This document shows, one piece after another, positions 34,728-46,235 of a stretch of 64,000 nt of DNA. A program made the translations under genes and the position numbers. The DNA is taken from assembly GCA_028641055.1 (NCBI GenBank), contig CM054063.1, forward strand, positions 49,911,827 through 49,975,826. Reading direction: 5' to 3'. The DNA is from Alopecurus myosuroides. Taxonomy: Eukaryota > Streptophyta > Magnoliopsida > Poales > Poaceae. How positions within the stretch are numbered: the stretch's first letter is position 1; each line of letters starts with the position of its first letter. The notes beneath the pieces are model-generated. The model did not search any database, had not been told where the DNA came from, and saw only the letters and a program-made list of their open reading frames with translations.

Positions 34728-35776
34728 GGCCGTATTATCATAATACCTTGTAATGCTTTGTAATCACACTGTTATGCTTTTGATGGTGCGCCTGTGCACC
34801 CTGATACTGATGTCGTACCTTGTAACGTACTTTTTAGTCCGTGATATACTTTGCGGCTTTTCTGGTCTTTTGATAACCGTATTGCTTGCCTATTCTTTGA
34901 ACTTTTTCTCGATACCCAATTCTCTATTTTGGCTCCCTTCGGAAGACTCGGTTTTCCGAGTACCAGGGGCTTTGATACGTGGACTTTTTCTTTAAGTCCC
35001 CAAGACTCGGATGGTGAGGTTTTTCGAACTGCGATAGCCAAGTAGTTTGTTTCTGTTTCGAAGTCCCCCAGTCCCCATGACCCAAAGTCCGAGTCATGGG
35101 GGTGTGGCCTTTCTCAGAGAACAAATTATTTTTTACCGAGTCGCAAGCCTAAAGCCATTCCGTGTGAATACTGAAGTTATGCTTGATAATTGTTGAGTTT
35201 CCGGCTTTTAGCCTTGTACTCTGCATAAACTTGTGGTTTAGATGACCCTTTTGACTATCTTGTACTGTAAGCCGGCTTTCGCGTGGATACCATGTTGTTA
35301 CATCCATACGAGAACAGTGTCAGGCAAGTCCCATTGGGCTTCATGGCTGATTGTAATCGTAAGCGAACGAATCATGCCACTTTAGTGCGAGTCACATCGA
35401 GCTTAAGTAAGAAAAGTCAAGAAAATTTGGCTCCTTTGTCCAGTTATAAGATTGCAGCCGTACTCGTTTGCGAATAATCGGCCCTTATAACTTATAGGCA
35501 TCAAGGCCGGGTCTTTCGGGTTAGTGGTTGGTCACTTGAGCAACCAACCCCCAAGACCTACATGCACTTGATGCTTTTAATGATACTGAATTACTGATGC
35601 CGCATGGATACTACTTACTTGTAATCAGGATGTAATGATATAGGACTTGATAACCATCTCTTTATTGATACTAGAAATTTTGGATCAGCAGGCCGCCTCA
35701 TTAAAAACCTTCCAGTCCCCTTAGGTACCCTGGGTAGGAAAAGAGCGCGTCTGAAACCTGCTGCCCGTTACATTAT
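34728..35776 (-). other. Region between antisense gene and pol remnant in element B
   Basis: Noncoding. Homologous to 40802-41931 of element A in inverse orientation. It holds several GGGGACTT/AAGTCCCC-type repeats around 34980-35100 and the 3' ends of two converging transcription units. The sequence TTTATTGATACTAG (about 35660) is the counterpart of A's CCAATAAAGAGAT, a possible poly(A) region for gag-pol. The short frames here are not supported as genes. Confidence 0.55.
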
Positions 35777-38700
35777 TTAGTTCTTCATAAGCACTGGTCC
35801 CGGTCTGGCTTGACCAATGCACATTCTCCATATGTTCGACCTTTTCCTGATGAGTACCGGGTTTGCTAGCCAACCCGGGTGGGGTGTTCCCATGACTTGG
35901 CTGGTTGTGAGCGGCCGTGTAGCTTCTTCCTTTACAGCGGATTGCTTGGGGGAATCATCCTCGATTAAGGCCACCATTTTAGCATCTTGCGTTACCTTGG
36001 ATTTTGTTCTTTCACCTTCAGTACTCGGCCTTTTTGATGTGGCTCTATCCTCCGGGTCTGCTTGAGACCGGTAATGCTTGAGTTCTTCTTTTCTACAGGC
36101 CTGCTCGGCCATTGCTGCATCTCCTTCGTCACATTCAGCTGCTATGTCTCGATTTCCATGTATGGTAATGGTCTTCTTGGGACCCGGGATTTTTAGCTGT
36201 AGATATACGTAACACGGCCTAGCCATGAATTTGGCATAAGCCGGCCATCCAAATAGCGCGTGATAAGGGCTGCGCAATTTCACTACCTCAAAGGTAAGCC
36301 ACTCAATTCGATAGTTATCCTTTGACTCTCCAAAGGCTACCTCCAATGCGATTTTTCCCTCGGGGCATGCTGAATGACCCGGCACTATCCCATGAAAAAC
36401 TGTTGAGCTTTTTTGCAGCTGAGATTCCTTGAGACCCATACGTAGGAAGGTTTCCCAATACAGTATATTGATGCTGCTTCCACCATCCATTAAAACCTTT
36501 TTCAGTTCGTACCCATTGACTTGCGGTGCGACTACTAGTGCCAAGACTCCTGGGTGCTCCACTCTTTCTGGGTGATCCCTTCTGCTCCATGTTACCTCCT
36601 GTTCTGACCATCTCAAGTATCTCGGGACGGCTAACGAAACTGAGTTGACCGCTTGCTTCAGTATCTTTTTGTCCTTGTTAGAGCCTCCTGTGGTATGCAC
36701 ATGATATTGACCCAATTGTTTGGGGTTAGCCTGGAAACCTCCTGCCCCCCCTTGGTTATTACTTTGATTTCCAGCCGCCGGGTTACCAGCTGGGGGTGGG
36801 CCGTTGCCCGGGTTTGCTCCTGGACCCGGTCCTCCTCCCCGTCCTGCACCTCGCATAGCTCTGTGCACTTCCTCATTTTTCCACCTTTGTAAATCGGCGC
36901 ACTGTTCTAGGGAGTGGTTAGCTGGCCTGCCATTCCTGCTATGCTTCGGGCATGCCATCCTGAATATGTCCCAATTGTTACCCGGCCTTGGTGGACCTTG
37001 ATAGTTTCCTCCATTGTGGTTACCTCCGTTGAAATTTCCTTCTGCTCTGGGCCTTGAAGACCCGGCTTCTGTGTTGGCGACAAACTCGGAGCCTCCTTCG
37101 AACGGGCGCTTGTTCTGGTTATTTCCGTTATTACCTGATGCTAATCCATTGCCGGTTCTTCCGTTATTGCTTATGTTTGCTTTTGCCTTCTTGTCATCAG
37201 CTTCTTCTTCTGTAGTATCTGTCGCAGCGTGTTTGTTGCACGCATCCATCAATTCTCCCATTGTAACCTCCGACGCGTTTCGACTGGACTTCATGCGAGT
37301 TAACTTTTGCACTAATGGTATGTACTTGCATGTTTTTGCCATGGCCTGTAGTGCATCCTTGGGCTGGATATCCGTGGATGAGTGAAGTATCTCCATAACC
37401 CGGCGCACCCAACTACGCGCCGACTCTCCCTTCTTCTGGACGCATCGTTCTAGATCATCAATAGTGAATAATTTCCTGCAGGTCCCGTGAAAGTGCTTGA
37501 CAAACGCGGTTTTCAATTCCTCCCAAGATTTGATCGATCCTTCCGGCAAATTGGTGAACCACAATTTTTCTGCTCCTTCTGACATCATCAGGTACATAAA
37601 CTTGGCTTGGAGGTTCTCGGACGCGTTGCGAATTGACATTGCCATCTCGTAACTGCTTAGCCATGTTTCGGGATCCATAGTTGGCTCATAATTCACTACT
37701 TTCCCCGGCTCTTTGAACTTTTCCGGGTAAGGTTCAGCTCTGATATTGTCCGAGAGACACTTGGGTCCCGCAAGAATGGTTGAAGCCGGCCTTGCTCTAG
37801 AAACGTGTGATGCCGCGGGGGGCGCGGCTGGGCGCGGTGCTGCGGGAAGTCCATGCGCTGCAGACCCGGCCGCGGCCCTCCGAGCCCTAGAACTGTCCAC
37901 GACGGCCTGTGCTGCTGATGCTGCCTGAGCGCGGGGAGGAGGCGGCATTTGCTGCTGCTCTTCCCTCCGTCGCGCTGAACTTGTTTGGATATTCCCTTGC
38001 TGTTGACTGACGTATGGCGTCCCGTGCATACCACTTCTGTGATCCGGATAATTGGCTTGCTGTGCCACCGCAGTGTGCAACAGATCGATGGCTTGCCGAG
38101 TCTTCTCTGCATGGGGCGACTCTCCCACAGGGATTTGATTCAACGCAAGTGTCGCTGCATATACATTGTCCATGGGGTTATTGTAGTGGCCGGCTGGTGT
38201 ACGGAACCGTGATGGTGGCGGTGGTGGTGGATCGTTGCCGGTCGTGATTCTAGTTTGTGGTGGGGGTAACCCGGTCCGCTCATTTGCCGGATGTGTCACT
38301 GCTGTCACTTGTTGGGGTGCGGTTCCCTGGTTCACCACTGGTATCGGCTGGTCCTGAGGCGTAACAAATAAATTAGCCGGATTGATAACCCCGCCCATTG
38401 CTGGTAACCTGGTGTGCTGCCTTTGATGTAGTCTAGACGTTTCCTCTCGGAGCCGAGTTTCCAATGCATCTAGCTCACGCCGCCGCGTGGCCATCCCTTG
38501 CCTTTCTGCCTCTACCTGCCTTCTTTGCTGTTCCAGCGCACGACGAGCCACATCCAGATCCCTGACGCGTTCCGCTGCGTTTTCCGGAGTGATAACCGTT
38601 GCGAGAACCGTGGGGTCTAGAATCAGATTGTTATCGAATAAGGCCGGGTGGCGCGGGTTCGAAGGACCCGCCCCTGGTGTCTGGTTTTCTAGGAATCCGA

Positions 38701-39469
38701 ACGTGTTTGCATGCAACTCCTCATCCGCTGCTCTGCTGGTTACTGACGCCGACTCTCCATCAACCCGGGTCAAGACCGGGTCTCCGTTAGCCGCGCCCTG
38801 TTGCTGGGCCACTGCCTGAGCCGCCCCAACTGATGCCGCGGTTGTGTTTCCTTGGTTGGCCGCGGGGGCCGCATAGACTGCAACTCGGCGTACGATATCC
38901 GGTGTAAATTCAGGATGTTCTTCCTCACCGTTCTCCTCATACCGGTTTTCCAGTAGATCCAGGATAGACCCGGTATCATCTTCTCCTTCGGCCCGGTCGC
39001 GTGGGGTCCATGCCGGCTCCTCCGGCTGTTCCCACTCCGCGATGGGTTCTTCTGCCGGATATGTCGTTCCAGTCGATTCTTCATCATCTGATCGGATAGA
39101 CGTGGCTTTTCCTGGCATAGAATCAGATCCAACGTTGTCAGGGATCGAATTGGAAGCACATACCATACCGATGAAGACGCTGATCCGGCCGATTGTCACG
39201 ACGGATCCGGTTTCGAGGTGATCCGACTCCGGCCCCCAGCCGGAATCGTCCACCACCTTTTCTCCTTCGTGGTCGATGTAGATTTCGCCGATGACAAGAT
39301 TCTCCATGCCCTTCCGAGCTTCTCCCGTGATGTAAACACCTTTGGACGCAGGCCCCACGGTGGGCGCCAACTGTCGTGGGATAATCACGGCAGATGTTAC
39401 CGGGGGTAACTGATCTTGGGGCAAGACGACACAGGTATTTGGGAGAGGGTTTAGCTCAGAGGAAAACAT
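35777..39469 (-). CDS. gag: gag-protease of element B, open, with truncated pol
   Basis: An uninterrupted frame of about 1,230 codons starts at the ATG at 39469, inside the LTR; a further in-frame ATG lies at 39496. The frame reads through the primer site. Order: low-complexity Pro/Gln/Ala-rich region with a coiled coil near 38430-38570; capsid domain (WLSSYEMAMSIRN, KLWFTNLP, FVKHFHGTC) at about 37350-37660; zinc motif C-x2-H-x10-H-x4-C near 36890-36960; protease motif MDGGSSINIL at about 36470-36500. After the protease it jumps through a deletion to the RT start (WLANPVL, WRMCI) and stops. RT core, RNase H and integrase are gone. The open frame against A's broken one fits a young element whose gag is still usable in cis or trans. 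Confidence 0.88.
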   Translation of the reverse strand: MFSSELNPLPNTCVVLPQDQLPPVTSAVIIPRQLAPTVGPASKGVYITGEARKGMENLVIGEIYIDHEGEKVVDDSGWGPESDHLETGSVVTIGRISVFIGMVCASNSIPDNVGSDSMPGKATSIRSDDEESTGTTYPAEEPIAEWEQPEEPAWTPRDRAEGEDDTGSILDLLENRYEENGEEEHPEFTPDIVRRVAVYAAPAANQGNTTAASVGAAQAVAQQQGAANGDPVLTRVDGESASVTSRAADEELHANTFGFLENQTPGAGPSNPRHPALFDNNLILDPTVLATVITPENAAERVRDLDVARRALEQQRRQVEAERQGMATRRRELDALETRLREETSRLHQRQHTRLPAMGGVINPANLFVTPQDQPIPVVNQGTAPQQVTAVTHPANERTGLPPPQTRITTGNDPPPPPPSRFRTPAGHYNNPMDNVYAATLALNQIPVGESPHAEKTRQAIDLLHTAVAQQANYPDHRSGMHGTPYVSQQQGNIQTSSARRREEQQQMPPPPRAQAASAAQAVVDSSRARRAAAGSAAHGLPAAPRPAAPPAASHVSRARPASTILAGPKCLSDNIRAEPYPEKFKEPGKVVNYEPTMDPETWLSSYEMAMSIRNASENLQAKFMYLMMSEGAEKLWFTNLPEGSIKSWEELKTAFVKHFHGTCRKLFTIDDLERCVQKKGESARSWVRRVMEILHSSTDIQPKDALQAMAKTCKYIPLVQKLTRMKSSRNASEVTMGELMDACNKHAATDTTEEEADDKKAKANISNNGRTGNGLASGNNGNNQNKRPFEGGSEFVANTEAGSSRPRAEGNFNGGNHNGGNYQGPPRPGNNWDIFRMACPKHSRNGRPANHSLEQCADLQRWKNEEVHRAMRGAGRGGGPGPGANPGNGPPPAGNPAAGNQSNNQGGAGGFQANPKQLGQYHVHTTGGSNKDKKILKQAVNSVSLAVPRYLRWSEQEVTWSRRDHPERVEHPGVLALVVAPQVNGYELKKVLMDGGSSINILYWETFLRMGLKESQLQKSSTVFHGIVPGHSACPEGKIALEVAFGESKDNYRIEWLTFEVVKLRSPYHALFGWPAYAKFMARPCYVYLQLKIPGPKKTITIHGNRDIAAECDEGDAAMAEQACRKEELKHYRSQADPEDRATSKRPSTEGERTKSKVTQDAKMVALIEDDSPKQSAVKEEATRPLTTSQVMGTPHPGWLANPVLIRKRSNIWRMCIGQARPGPVLMKN
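39352..39369 (-). other. Primer-binding site of element B
   Basis: The complement of TGGCGCCCACCGTGGGGC, next to the 5' LTR of B. Identical to that of A, so both use the same tRNA primer. Confidence 0.85.
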
Positions 39470-39851
39470 GGTGCAATTCGATCTGGCAGCCGGCAATCAA
39501 AGTCGCCGAGTCTCCGATCTTGATATAATAACACAACTCTGGGATTACACTCGAATGCTCGATATCACACGATATTGCTAGGGTTCTTAGATCTCTGCCT
39601 AGACTAGACCTGGGGGTCGGTTTATAAAGCACCCGCACCCCCTGGCTTACTCTCCAAGGCGCATCCTGAATCCAACCCGGACCCGGCGCACAAACCCTAA
39701 CTTTCTCCTACCGTAACCCACAATCCGGGTTACTGGGCCTACAAGTTTGGGCCTTCACAGATTTCCTTATCCTTAACCGGGCCCTATGCACCGTCCTTTG
39801 GGCCGGGTTACTCCTTGGAGTTTGGCATACCGGGTTATCGTCCCCCCATCA
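39372..39851 (-). repeat. 5' LTR of element B
   Basis: 480 bp, nearly identical to 29888-30366. TATA-like TTTATAAA at about 39621-39628 in element sense. The gag start codons lie in its last ~125 bp. Confidence 0.93.
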
Positions 39852-40801
39852 AAATTCATGTGCCGGCTATGGAGTTGCAAACAATCCCGTTAACCTGGCC
39901 GTTTGCTGTTTGGGGCATGGACATGGTGGGCCCCTTCCACATGTCACCTTGCAAAAAGACCCATCTCTTGGTGGCCATTGATAAATTTACCAAGTGGGTG
40001 GAAGTTATGCCAGTCACCAATTGCGAAGCAATCACAGCAGTCAAGTTCTTAAAAAGAATCATCTACAGGTTCGGGTATCCTCAAAGCGTAATAACAGATA
40101 ATGGAACTAACATGTCCCTTGGTGAGATGGAGAAATTATGTGGGAACAATGGAATCCGGCTTGACATAGCTTCAGTAGCCCATCCACAAGCTAATGGACA
40201 AGTGGAAAGGGCAAATCAGGAGTTACTTCGTGGATTAAAACCACGGCTGCGAGTCCCGTGCATCAGAGCTGCTGGCGCATGGGTTGAGGAGTTAACATCA
40301 GTGGTTTGGGAAATTAACACCACACCTAACAGATCTACTCAGATGACACCGTTTTTTATGGTTTATGGTGGAGAGGCAGTATTGCCGAGTGATATCATCC
40401 ATGATTCGCCTCGAGTATCGGCTTACATCGAGGTGGAGAACGAGAAGACCCGGCAGGACGCCGTGGACATGCTAAAAGAACACAGGGAACAAGCTTTGGA
40501 GAGATCAGCCATATATCAGCAGGATCTGAGGAGATATCATAGCCGGCGGGTTAAAACCCAGGTCTTCCAGGAAGGGGACCTGGTTCTGCGCCTGGTACAG
40601 TCAAAGGAAGGAAAATACAAGTTATCCCCACCATGGGAAGGACCGTTTATCATAAGCCGGAATCTGCACAATGGATCGTATTACTTGGTAGATGCAAGGG
40701 AAGAGTCGGCTACTGTCAATGACACCGCTCATACAACTTCATCTATGCAAGAAAGGGAAAGACCATGGAACGTGGCTCAGCTGCGTCCCTACTACACCTA
40801 G
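39852..40801 (+). pseudogene. Integrase core of element A (3' part, after insertion of B)
   Basis: Continuation of the frame broken at 29887; removing B and one AAATT restores the frame. The catalytic D, D, E triad is complete: VWGMDMVGPF, VITDNGTNMS and NGQVERANQE. The PYHAxYG-like stretch reads MTPFFMVYGGEAVLP, followed by a C-terminal domain with GDLVLRLVQ and PPWEGPFII and an end at NVAQLRPYYT. No chromodomain is present, as expected for Tat. Open over its whole length, but not expressible because of the upstream breaks and the insertion of B. Confidence 0.9.
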
Positions 40802-41931
40802 AATAGACTAGATTCACAAGTGGAATTACACGATGTAACAGGCAGCAGGTTTCAGACACACTCTTTTCCTATCCAGGGTACCTAAGGGGACTGGAGGGTT
40901 TTTAATGAGGCGGCTTGCTGACCTAACTTTTCTCATACCAATAAAGAGATGATTAAGCAAAACATTCTTTTCTGTGTGTTTTGTCAAAGTTTTTATATTC
41001 CTGTTGTTTTCTATTTCTTGTTCAGGTAAGTATTATTTGTTGTTCTTAATATGTTAGTTTTTCTAGTAAATTGCATATATCTAGGTCTTGGGGGCTGATT
41101 GCTTGAATAGCACAGTTGCAAACTCAAGAACCCGGCCACGATGCCATTAGGTTATAAGGGCCGATTACTTGTAATAGGTACGGCTGCAAGCTTATAACCG
41201 GACAATAGAGCCAAATTTTCTAGATTTTTCTTGCTTAAGCTCGATGTGACTCGCACAAAAGTGGCATGCTTTGCTAGCGTGTAATTACAATCAGTCATGA
41301 TGCCCAATGGAACTTGCCTGACCCTGTCTTTATACAGTTATAGCAGCATTGATCATCCACGCGAAAGCCGGCTTATAGTAAAAGAAGGTCAAAAGGGTCA
41401 TCTAAACCACAAGTTATGCGGAGTACAAGGTTAATAGCCGGAAACTCAAGATATATTAAGCACAACTTCAAACCTACGTGAGCAGCTCTAGGTTTCGGGC
41501 CTTAGCAGAAACAATTTGTTCTTTTGAAAAAATCCAACACCCTAGACTCGGAAATTCGGGCCTTGGGGACTTGGGAATTTGAAAAAAGAAAACAAATTAT
41601 CTAGCTATTCAGCTCAAAAACCCAAAAATCCGAGTCTTGGGGACTTGGGGACTTAGAAAAAAGTCCACTTGTCCAAACCCCCGAGACCCGGAAACCGAGT
41701 CTCACATTAGGAAAAAGTAACGAAAAATCGGAAAACCAGCAATGAAAAGCTCAAAGATAGGAAATATTAAGATCATGCAAAATGCCAGAAGGGCCAAGAA
41801 AGCGATTAAGGTCTTTAACTTATTACAAACCGAGGTGATAGTATCAAAAAGTGCACAGGCGCACTATCAAAAGAATAATTGTTTTAAAGGCCCCTTGGCC
41901 GAATAAAATGTTTGAGGCAGTAGGTGAAACT
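40802..41931 (+). other. Spacer between integrase and antisense gene of element A
   Basis: Noncoding. It holds CCAATAAAGAGAT (about 40938), a likely poly(A) signal for gag-pol, and repeats of CTTGGGGACTTGGGGA at about 41560-41690. The whole region aligns inversely with 34728-35790. Confidence 0.55.
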
Positions 41932-44900
41932 TCACTCGTCCTGTTGGGTCGAGTCTTGAGTGTTGTCCTGGGCAGCCGGGTCTTTGATTTGCTCTTCGAC
42001 GGTCTTCGCGGCAGCAGCGTCCGTGTCAGCAGCAGTACCGGCGCGCGCGGGAGGAGGAACAACCGGCGTAGAGGTTGTAGGCGCAGTATCGGCCTCAGCC
42101 TTCTTCTTCGCGGCCTCTTCCCTCATTTGAGCAGCTTCCGCCTTCCACCGTGCTAGCATGTCATAAGGCTTCGGAAGATCCGACTGAATTGGCTTATCCT
42201 CAGCGTCGTATGGTGGAACAATCAGACTGACATCCAGACTATCGGCAATCAGACTAGCCGAGTGACGAACCTCTTTTTGGATGGCTTTGTAGTTCTTGGC
42301 TGAAAACTTGGAGCCATCATTGTTGAATTCTGGAAACCCGCCAACGAGCTTTGCCGGCTCAAGCTTGGGAAAGTACGCTTTAGCCAGAGCAAGCCCCCGG
42401 GTTACTCCAACCCGGCACGATGAGCGTTTCCAGTGCTCGATCCACTCGGGGATGGTGGAGCACGCATCAAGCAGTGTGCTCAAACCACCACGTCCAGTAC
42501 GCGGCCACTTCAAATCTTGCAGAACCCATTTGGTGCCGGCACAGAGTTGCCGGATTGTGCTCTTTATGGTCTTCAGCTTCGCTATGTCATCTTCATCCGG
42601 AATCTCATCATCCGGCCCTACAGAAAAACAGAAAGGTGCAAATAAGGAATTCCGAGTGTTTATCAGAATGAAAATCCGGGTTACGATTAGTGAGCCGGGA
42701 ATCATTACCAATCAAAGCACGGTGAGTATCGACAATCTGGGCAGATAGCTCGGTCAGTTCATCCTCCGCAACATGGGATCTCTTTCTATACTTTCTCGCA
42801 AGTTTCCCCAGTTTCTTGGCATCAGCTTCAACTGATTCACGCAGCTTCGTCTCCACCTCGAGGAGTTTGGTGGTTTTAGCCAACACTTCCTCAGAGTGGG
42901 TTACGTATGCCTGCGTGGAAACACAAGGAAGTGTTAGTCGGACAAAAAAGAACTATCAGTCGGATATTCTATGAAAGTTCCAAGTAAATTATGCATAAGT
43001 TCACTCGGAACTTGGGGACTAGACAAATATACGGGCAGTATTAGTTGAATTTACCTCGTGCTTGGATACCAAGGCTTCTAGAATGCCTTCTTCGTCAGCT
43101 CTCAGGGTATGCAGAGCGTCAAGCATCTCGGCAAAGCTCATATCACCTGGTTTTGTACCGAAAGAGCCGGCGGCCGGGTTACTTGGAGGTGGAGTCCTTT
43201 CGTGCCTCGGGGGGGGATACCCGGGATGCCTGGGTGTCAGGATTGGGATCACCCATCCTCGCGCCCACAACCTCGACGTCGTCAACCCCGGGTCCATCTG
43301 ATTGATTGGGAGACTCGGCCTCCTGCCTGGCCGGGTCTGTCAGCGGGTCTCTTCCTTGGTCTTCTTCTTCAACGCCGTCAGTCGCGGCGTTCACATTATC
43401 AACCGGATCCTGAGTTTCCCGGTTATGCAGATCCATGTTGTCCGGGTCACTGATCGTGACCTGGACGCTAAGGAAAGTAAAATAAATGGTCAGTAGTAAT
43501 GAGTGAAGGTTATCGAAAGAGCCAGTATATCGGATAGCAAGAAATACAACTTACCCAGTATTCACCACGAAGTCCGCTGGAAGCTCGTTGCTAGATCCGG
43601 ACGAGGCTGATAAAGATTGAGAAAGTGAGACTCGGAGTTTTCCAGCTAGGGGGTGATTGGGAGAAGGATGTCTTCGAGGTGAATTGGAAGGATGAGATTG
43701 GGAAGTACCGGCGCGGCGGGCTGGGGACGAAGGGATACCCGGGTTTAGGGGATCCTCACCCGGGGAGTTCCGGGTTACCCTGCGCTTGACCTTAGGGGGC
43801 TCCTTCAATGGTGAGTCGGACAATTGTTGATTAAGCTCGCGCATGTTAGCAAATGAATATGGTTTGGAGGACATGGAGGAATATGGAACCTTGAATACGA
43901 CCCCTCGGGCTTCCTCTTGGCCCCAACTTCAGCTTCCGGCTCTGCCTCGCTTTCGTCGCTCTCGGTCTCCTCCGGGTCTTCCTTATCTTCTCTGTCCTCC
44001 TTATCCTCCAGCCCTGAGAAGCATAGTACACAGTCGAAAAAAGAGAAAGTATGGAAAGGCAAGTTAACAGAAATTAAGATGGGTGAAACCCGGATGGTAC
44101 GTTCTTCCGAGTCAGCCGGCTCCTCATCCTCTTCCGGGTTTTCGGAGGTAGGGGGAGTCTCGGTGTTCCAGAAGGCGCTGCCCTCCTGAGATAAAGGCAT
44201 AAAGATGAAAGTTAGTAGTTGCATTAGGCAAAAGTACAAGAACAAAAGAACCAAGGCCGGATCTTATCGCTGGAGCCGGGTGGTCGCGGGTATATGGCTC
44301 TAAGCCAGCTATGGTCCGGATCACTTCTGCTTTATCAGTAAAAAACTTTTGATTATCTTGTTTGTATCAGCAGCCGGATAGTTCCTCAAGGAATAGCGGA
44401 GCGAATCCGTGACGTGCCCAGAATACTCGGACATCAGCTTGGGCCGGATGGAGTTGGGTTGGATTCGGAAATTCACCCAAGTTTTAACTAAATTAAGCCC
44501 AAGGAGACCCTGGGCGGAAAGGACAGCGAGTTTGGCTAAGAGGGGTTGGATGGACTCCCTATCCGACTCAGAAGCAAAAGCATTGAAAGTGTCGGATAGA
44601 TCGAGGAGGCCCTCGGAGAAACCCGGCAACTTCTTTTCGCCGGGTGGGGAAGTGTCCCGGCAATAGAAGAAGGACTTCTGCCAGTGCTTGACATGGGAGT
44701 TGAGGCTCAAAGTCGGCATCGGCGAATTCTTCCGCCTCTGGATTGACACTCCGTCGCAAGCCAGGAGGGCCCCGTCACCGCTTTCGCGGCACGGTTTGCA
44801 TTGGAATAACTCAAGGAACAGAGCAAGATTTGGGGGGACGCATAGATATGATTCGTAGAGAACGATAAAATGGGTGATGTTTAACATAGAGTTGGGCCCT

Positions 44901-45830
44901 ATGTCAAAGACTCGGAGGCCATAGTGGCTAAGAAGTTCACGGAAAAAGGAGTGACCCGGGGGACGGAATCCTCGGATCACGTGCTCAACAAAACAGATTA
45001 CCTCATTAGGACCAGGGGTGGGCCGGGTCTCATCTCCCGGGACTCGCCAGTGGATATCCTCCTGGGAAGGAAGGACGCCCGACTCAGCGAGCTCGTCCAA
45101 CTTGGCCTTGGTCACGGCGGACTTAGCCCAGTTGGCGGATATGGATTGTGTCGGCCTCGCTTTCGCCGGCTATTTTCCCTTGGTCTTGGGTGCCATGTGC
45201 GTAGTCTACAAAACAGGAGATGAAAAGTGCAGAGTATAAGTAATTAAGACCCGGAAAATGATTGATTGTCCGGTTAACCAAAGAGCGACTAAGAGATCCA
45301 GAGATTACGGATTATCCGGGTATAAAAGAGCAATTACGGGGATCTTTGGCAGATTGGATCTAGACTTAGAGATTTACAGAGAAATTGGTGACCACGACTA
45401 ATGGAGGTATACTATTGATCTAATTTACACACTGGTTGGGGAGGAACGGAACATGGACTACTCAATCGTGGCGGAGTAAGAAAGCCATCTATGAGGCAGA
45501 ACTAAGATCCAATCTAATTCGAGTAAAGTTTAAGGATGAGATTCATGGAGGAAGGAAACTCACCGGTGAGGCTTGGAGGAGAGCGCGGTGGCGACAAATG
45601 GCGCAGTTGCGGTGGCCCTCTGGATCTCCCGGTGTGCAGCTCGAGGGCGCAGCGGCGGTGGTCGACGGCAGCGCGGCGCGGGCGGAAGCAGAGCGCAGGC
45701 GGCGGCGGCTCGCTTCCGGCTGCTCCCCCGCGGGCTCCGTGGCGGCGCGGCGTTGAGTTTGAGAAAGGAGCGCCAATGGAGCTTGGAGGTGAAGGAGGCA
45801 AAGAGATGGAGAAATGAAACGTTGGATCTA
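41932..45830 (-). pseudogene. Spliced antisense gene of element A (decayed)
   Basis: Minus-strand homologue of the gene at 30775-34727. Noncoding exon about 45830-45564. Exon 2 has its ATG at 45196 and runs to 44268. Then 44185-44101, 44013-43890, 43802-43709, 43606-43555, 43467-43055, 42910-42709 and 42617-41932. Exons of 94, 52 and 202 bp match element B exactly. It is broken by an early TAG (about codon 9), a 1-bp deletion near 44340, and a mutated donor after exon 2 (AT instead of GT). The conserved exon-2 domain (GFRPPGHSFF, GLRVFDIGPNS, CKPCRESGDG) is clear. C-terminal part is Lys/Glu/Ala-rich. It was transcribed toward the integrase, convergent with gag-pol. Function unknown. Confidence 0.82.
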
Positions 45831-45847
45831 GGTTTTCCCCTAAGGCG

Positions 45848-45857
45848 CCTATTTATA
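45848..45857 (-). promoter_or_regulatory. TATA box for the antisense gene of element A
   Basis: Minus strand reads ACCTATAAATAGG just upstream of the noncoding exon, matching the position of the TATA box in element B. It lies about 390 bp inside the right LTR, so it is not the LTR promoter. Confidence 0.68.
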
Positions 45858-46235
45858 GGTGTGGGCGGGAAAACCTAGACTAGGGAGCGGGAGCCAAAAA
45901 TTTCGGGAGGGGGGATACCCGCCCGGATTTTTTGGGATAAGAGGTTAAGTGCTTGTGCGGAATATCCGGAAAAGATCGGGGCGAATCCTTTCCGTGATAT
46001 TCGGATTAATTGGTGAACAAAGTGAGCCGGGTCTCCTGTGTTTTTCCTCGGAGTGTTGACCCGGGAAAGAAACGTTGGACTCGAAGAAAGCCGGGTTGTT
46101 ATATGGACCACCTGAGGAGTTAGGCCTAGCTGTTTATCAAAGCAACCTAACCCGGCCTTTTATGAACTTGTGTGTTTGTTATTTTTGCAGGGAATAGCAT
46201 GCGCTTCAAGGAGGATCTCGTGAAGCCCAGGCTAT

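Larger units (their letters stand above)
29888..39851 (-). mobile_element. Tat-lineage element B, non-autonomous, nested in A
   Basis: A minus-strand insertion of 9,964 bp with perfect AAATT duplication (29883-29887, 39852-39856). It splits A's integrase. LTRs of 479 and 480 bp differ by one substitution (about 29973 against 39458) and one 1-bp indel, so it is very young (of order 0.1 My at 1.3e-8). It has a primer site, an open gag-protease frame, then a deletion removing nearly all of RT through integrase, then the same 3' region and antisense gene as A. It would need A-type RT and integrase to move. Confidence 0.94.

Noticed and set aside
45436..45878. Several plus- and minus-strand frames near 45.5-45.9 kb
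   Set aside because: GC-rich noncoding first exon and promoter of A's antisense gene; frames on all strands are expected from composition.
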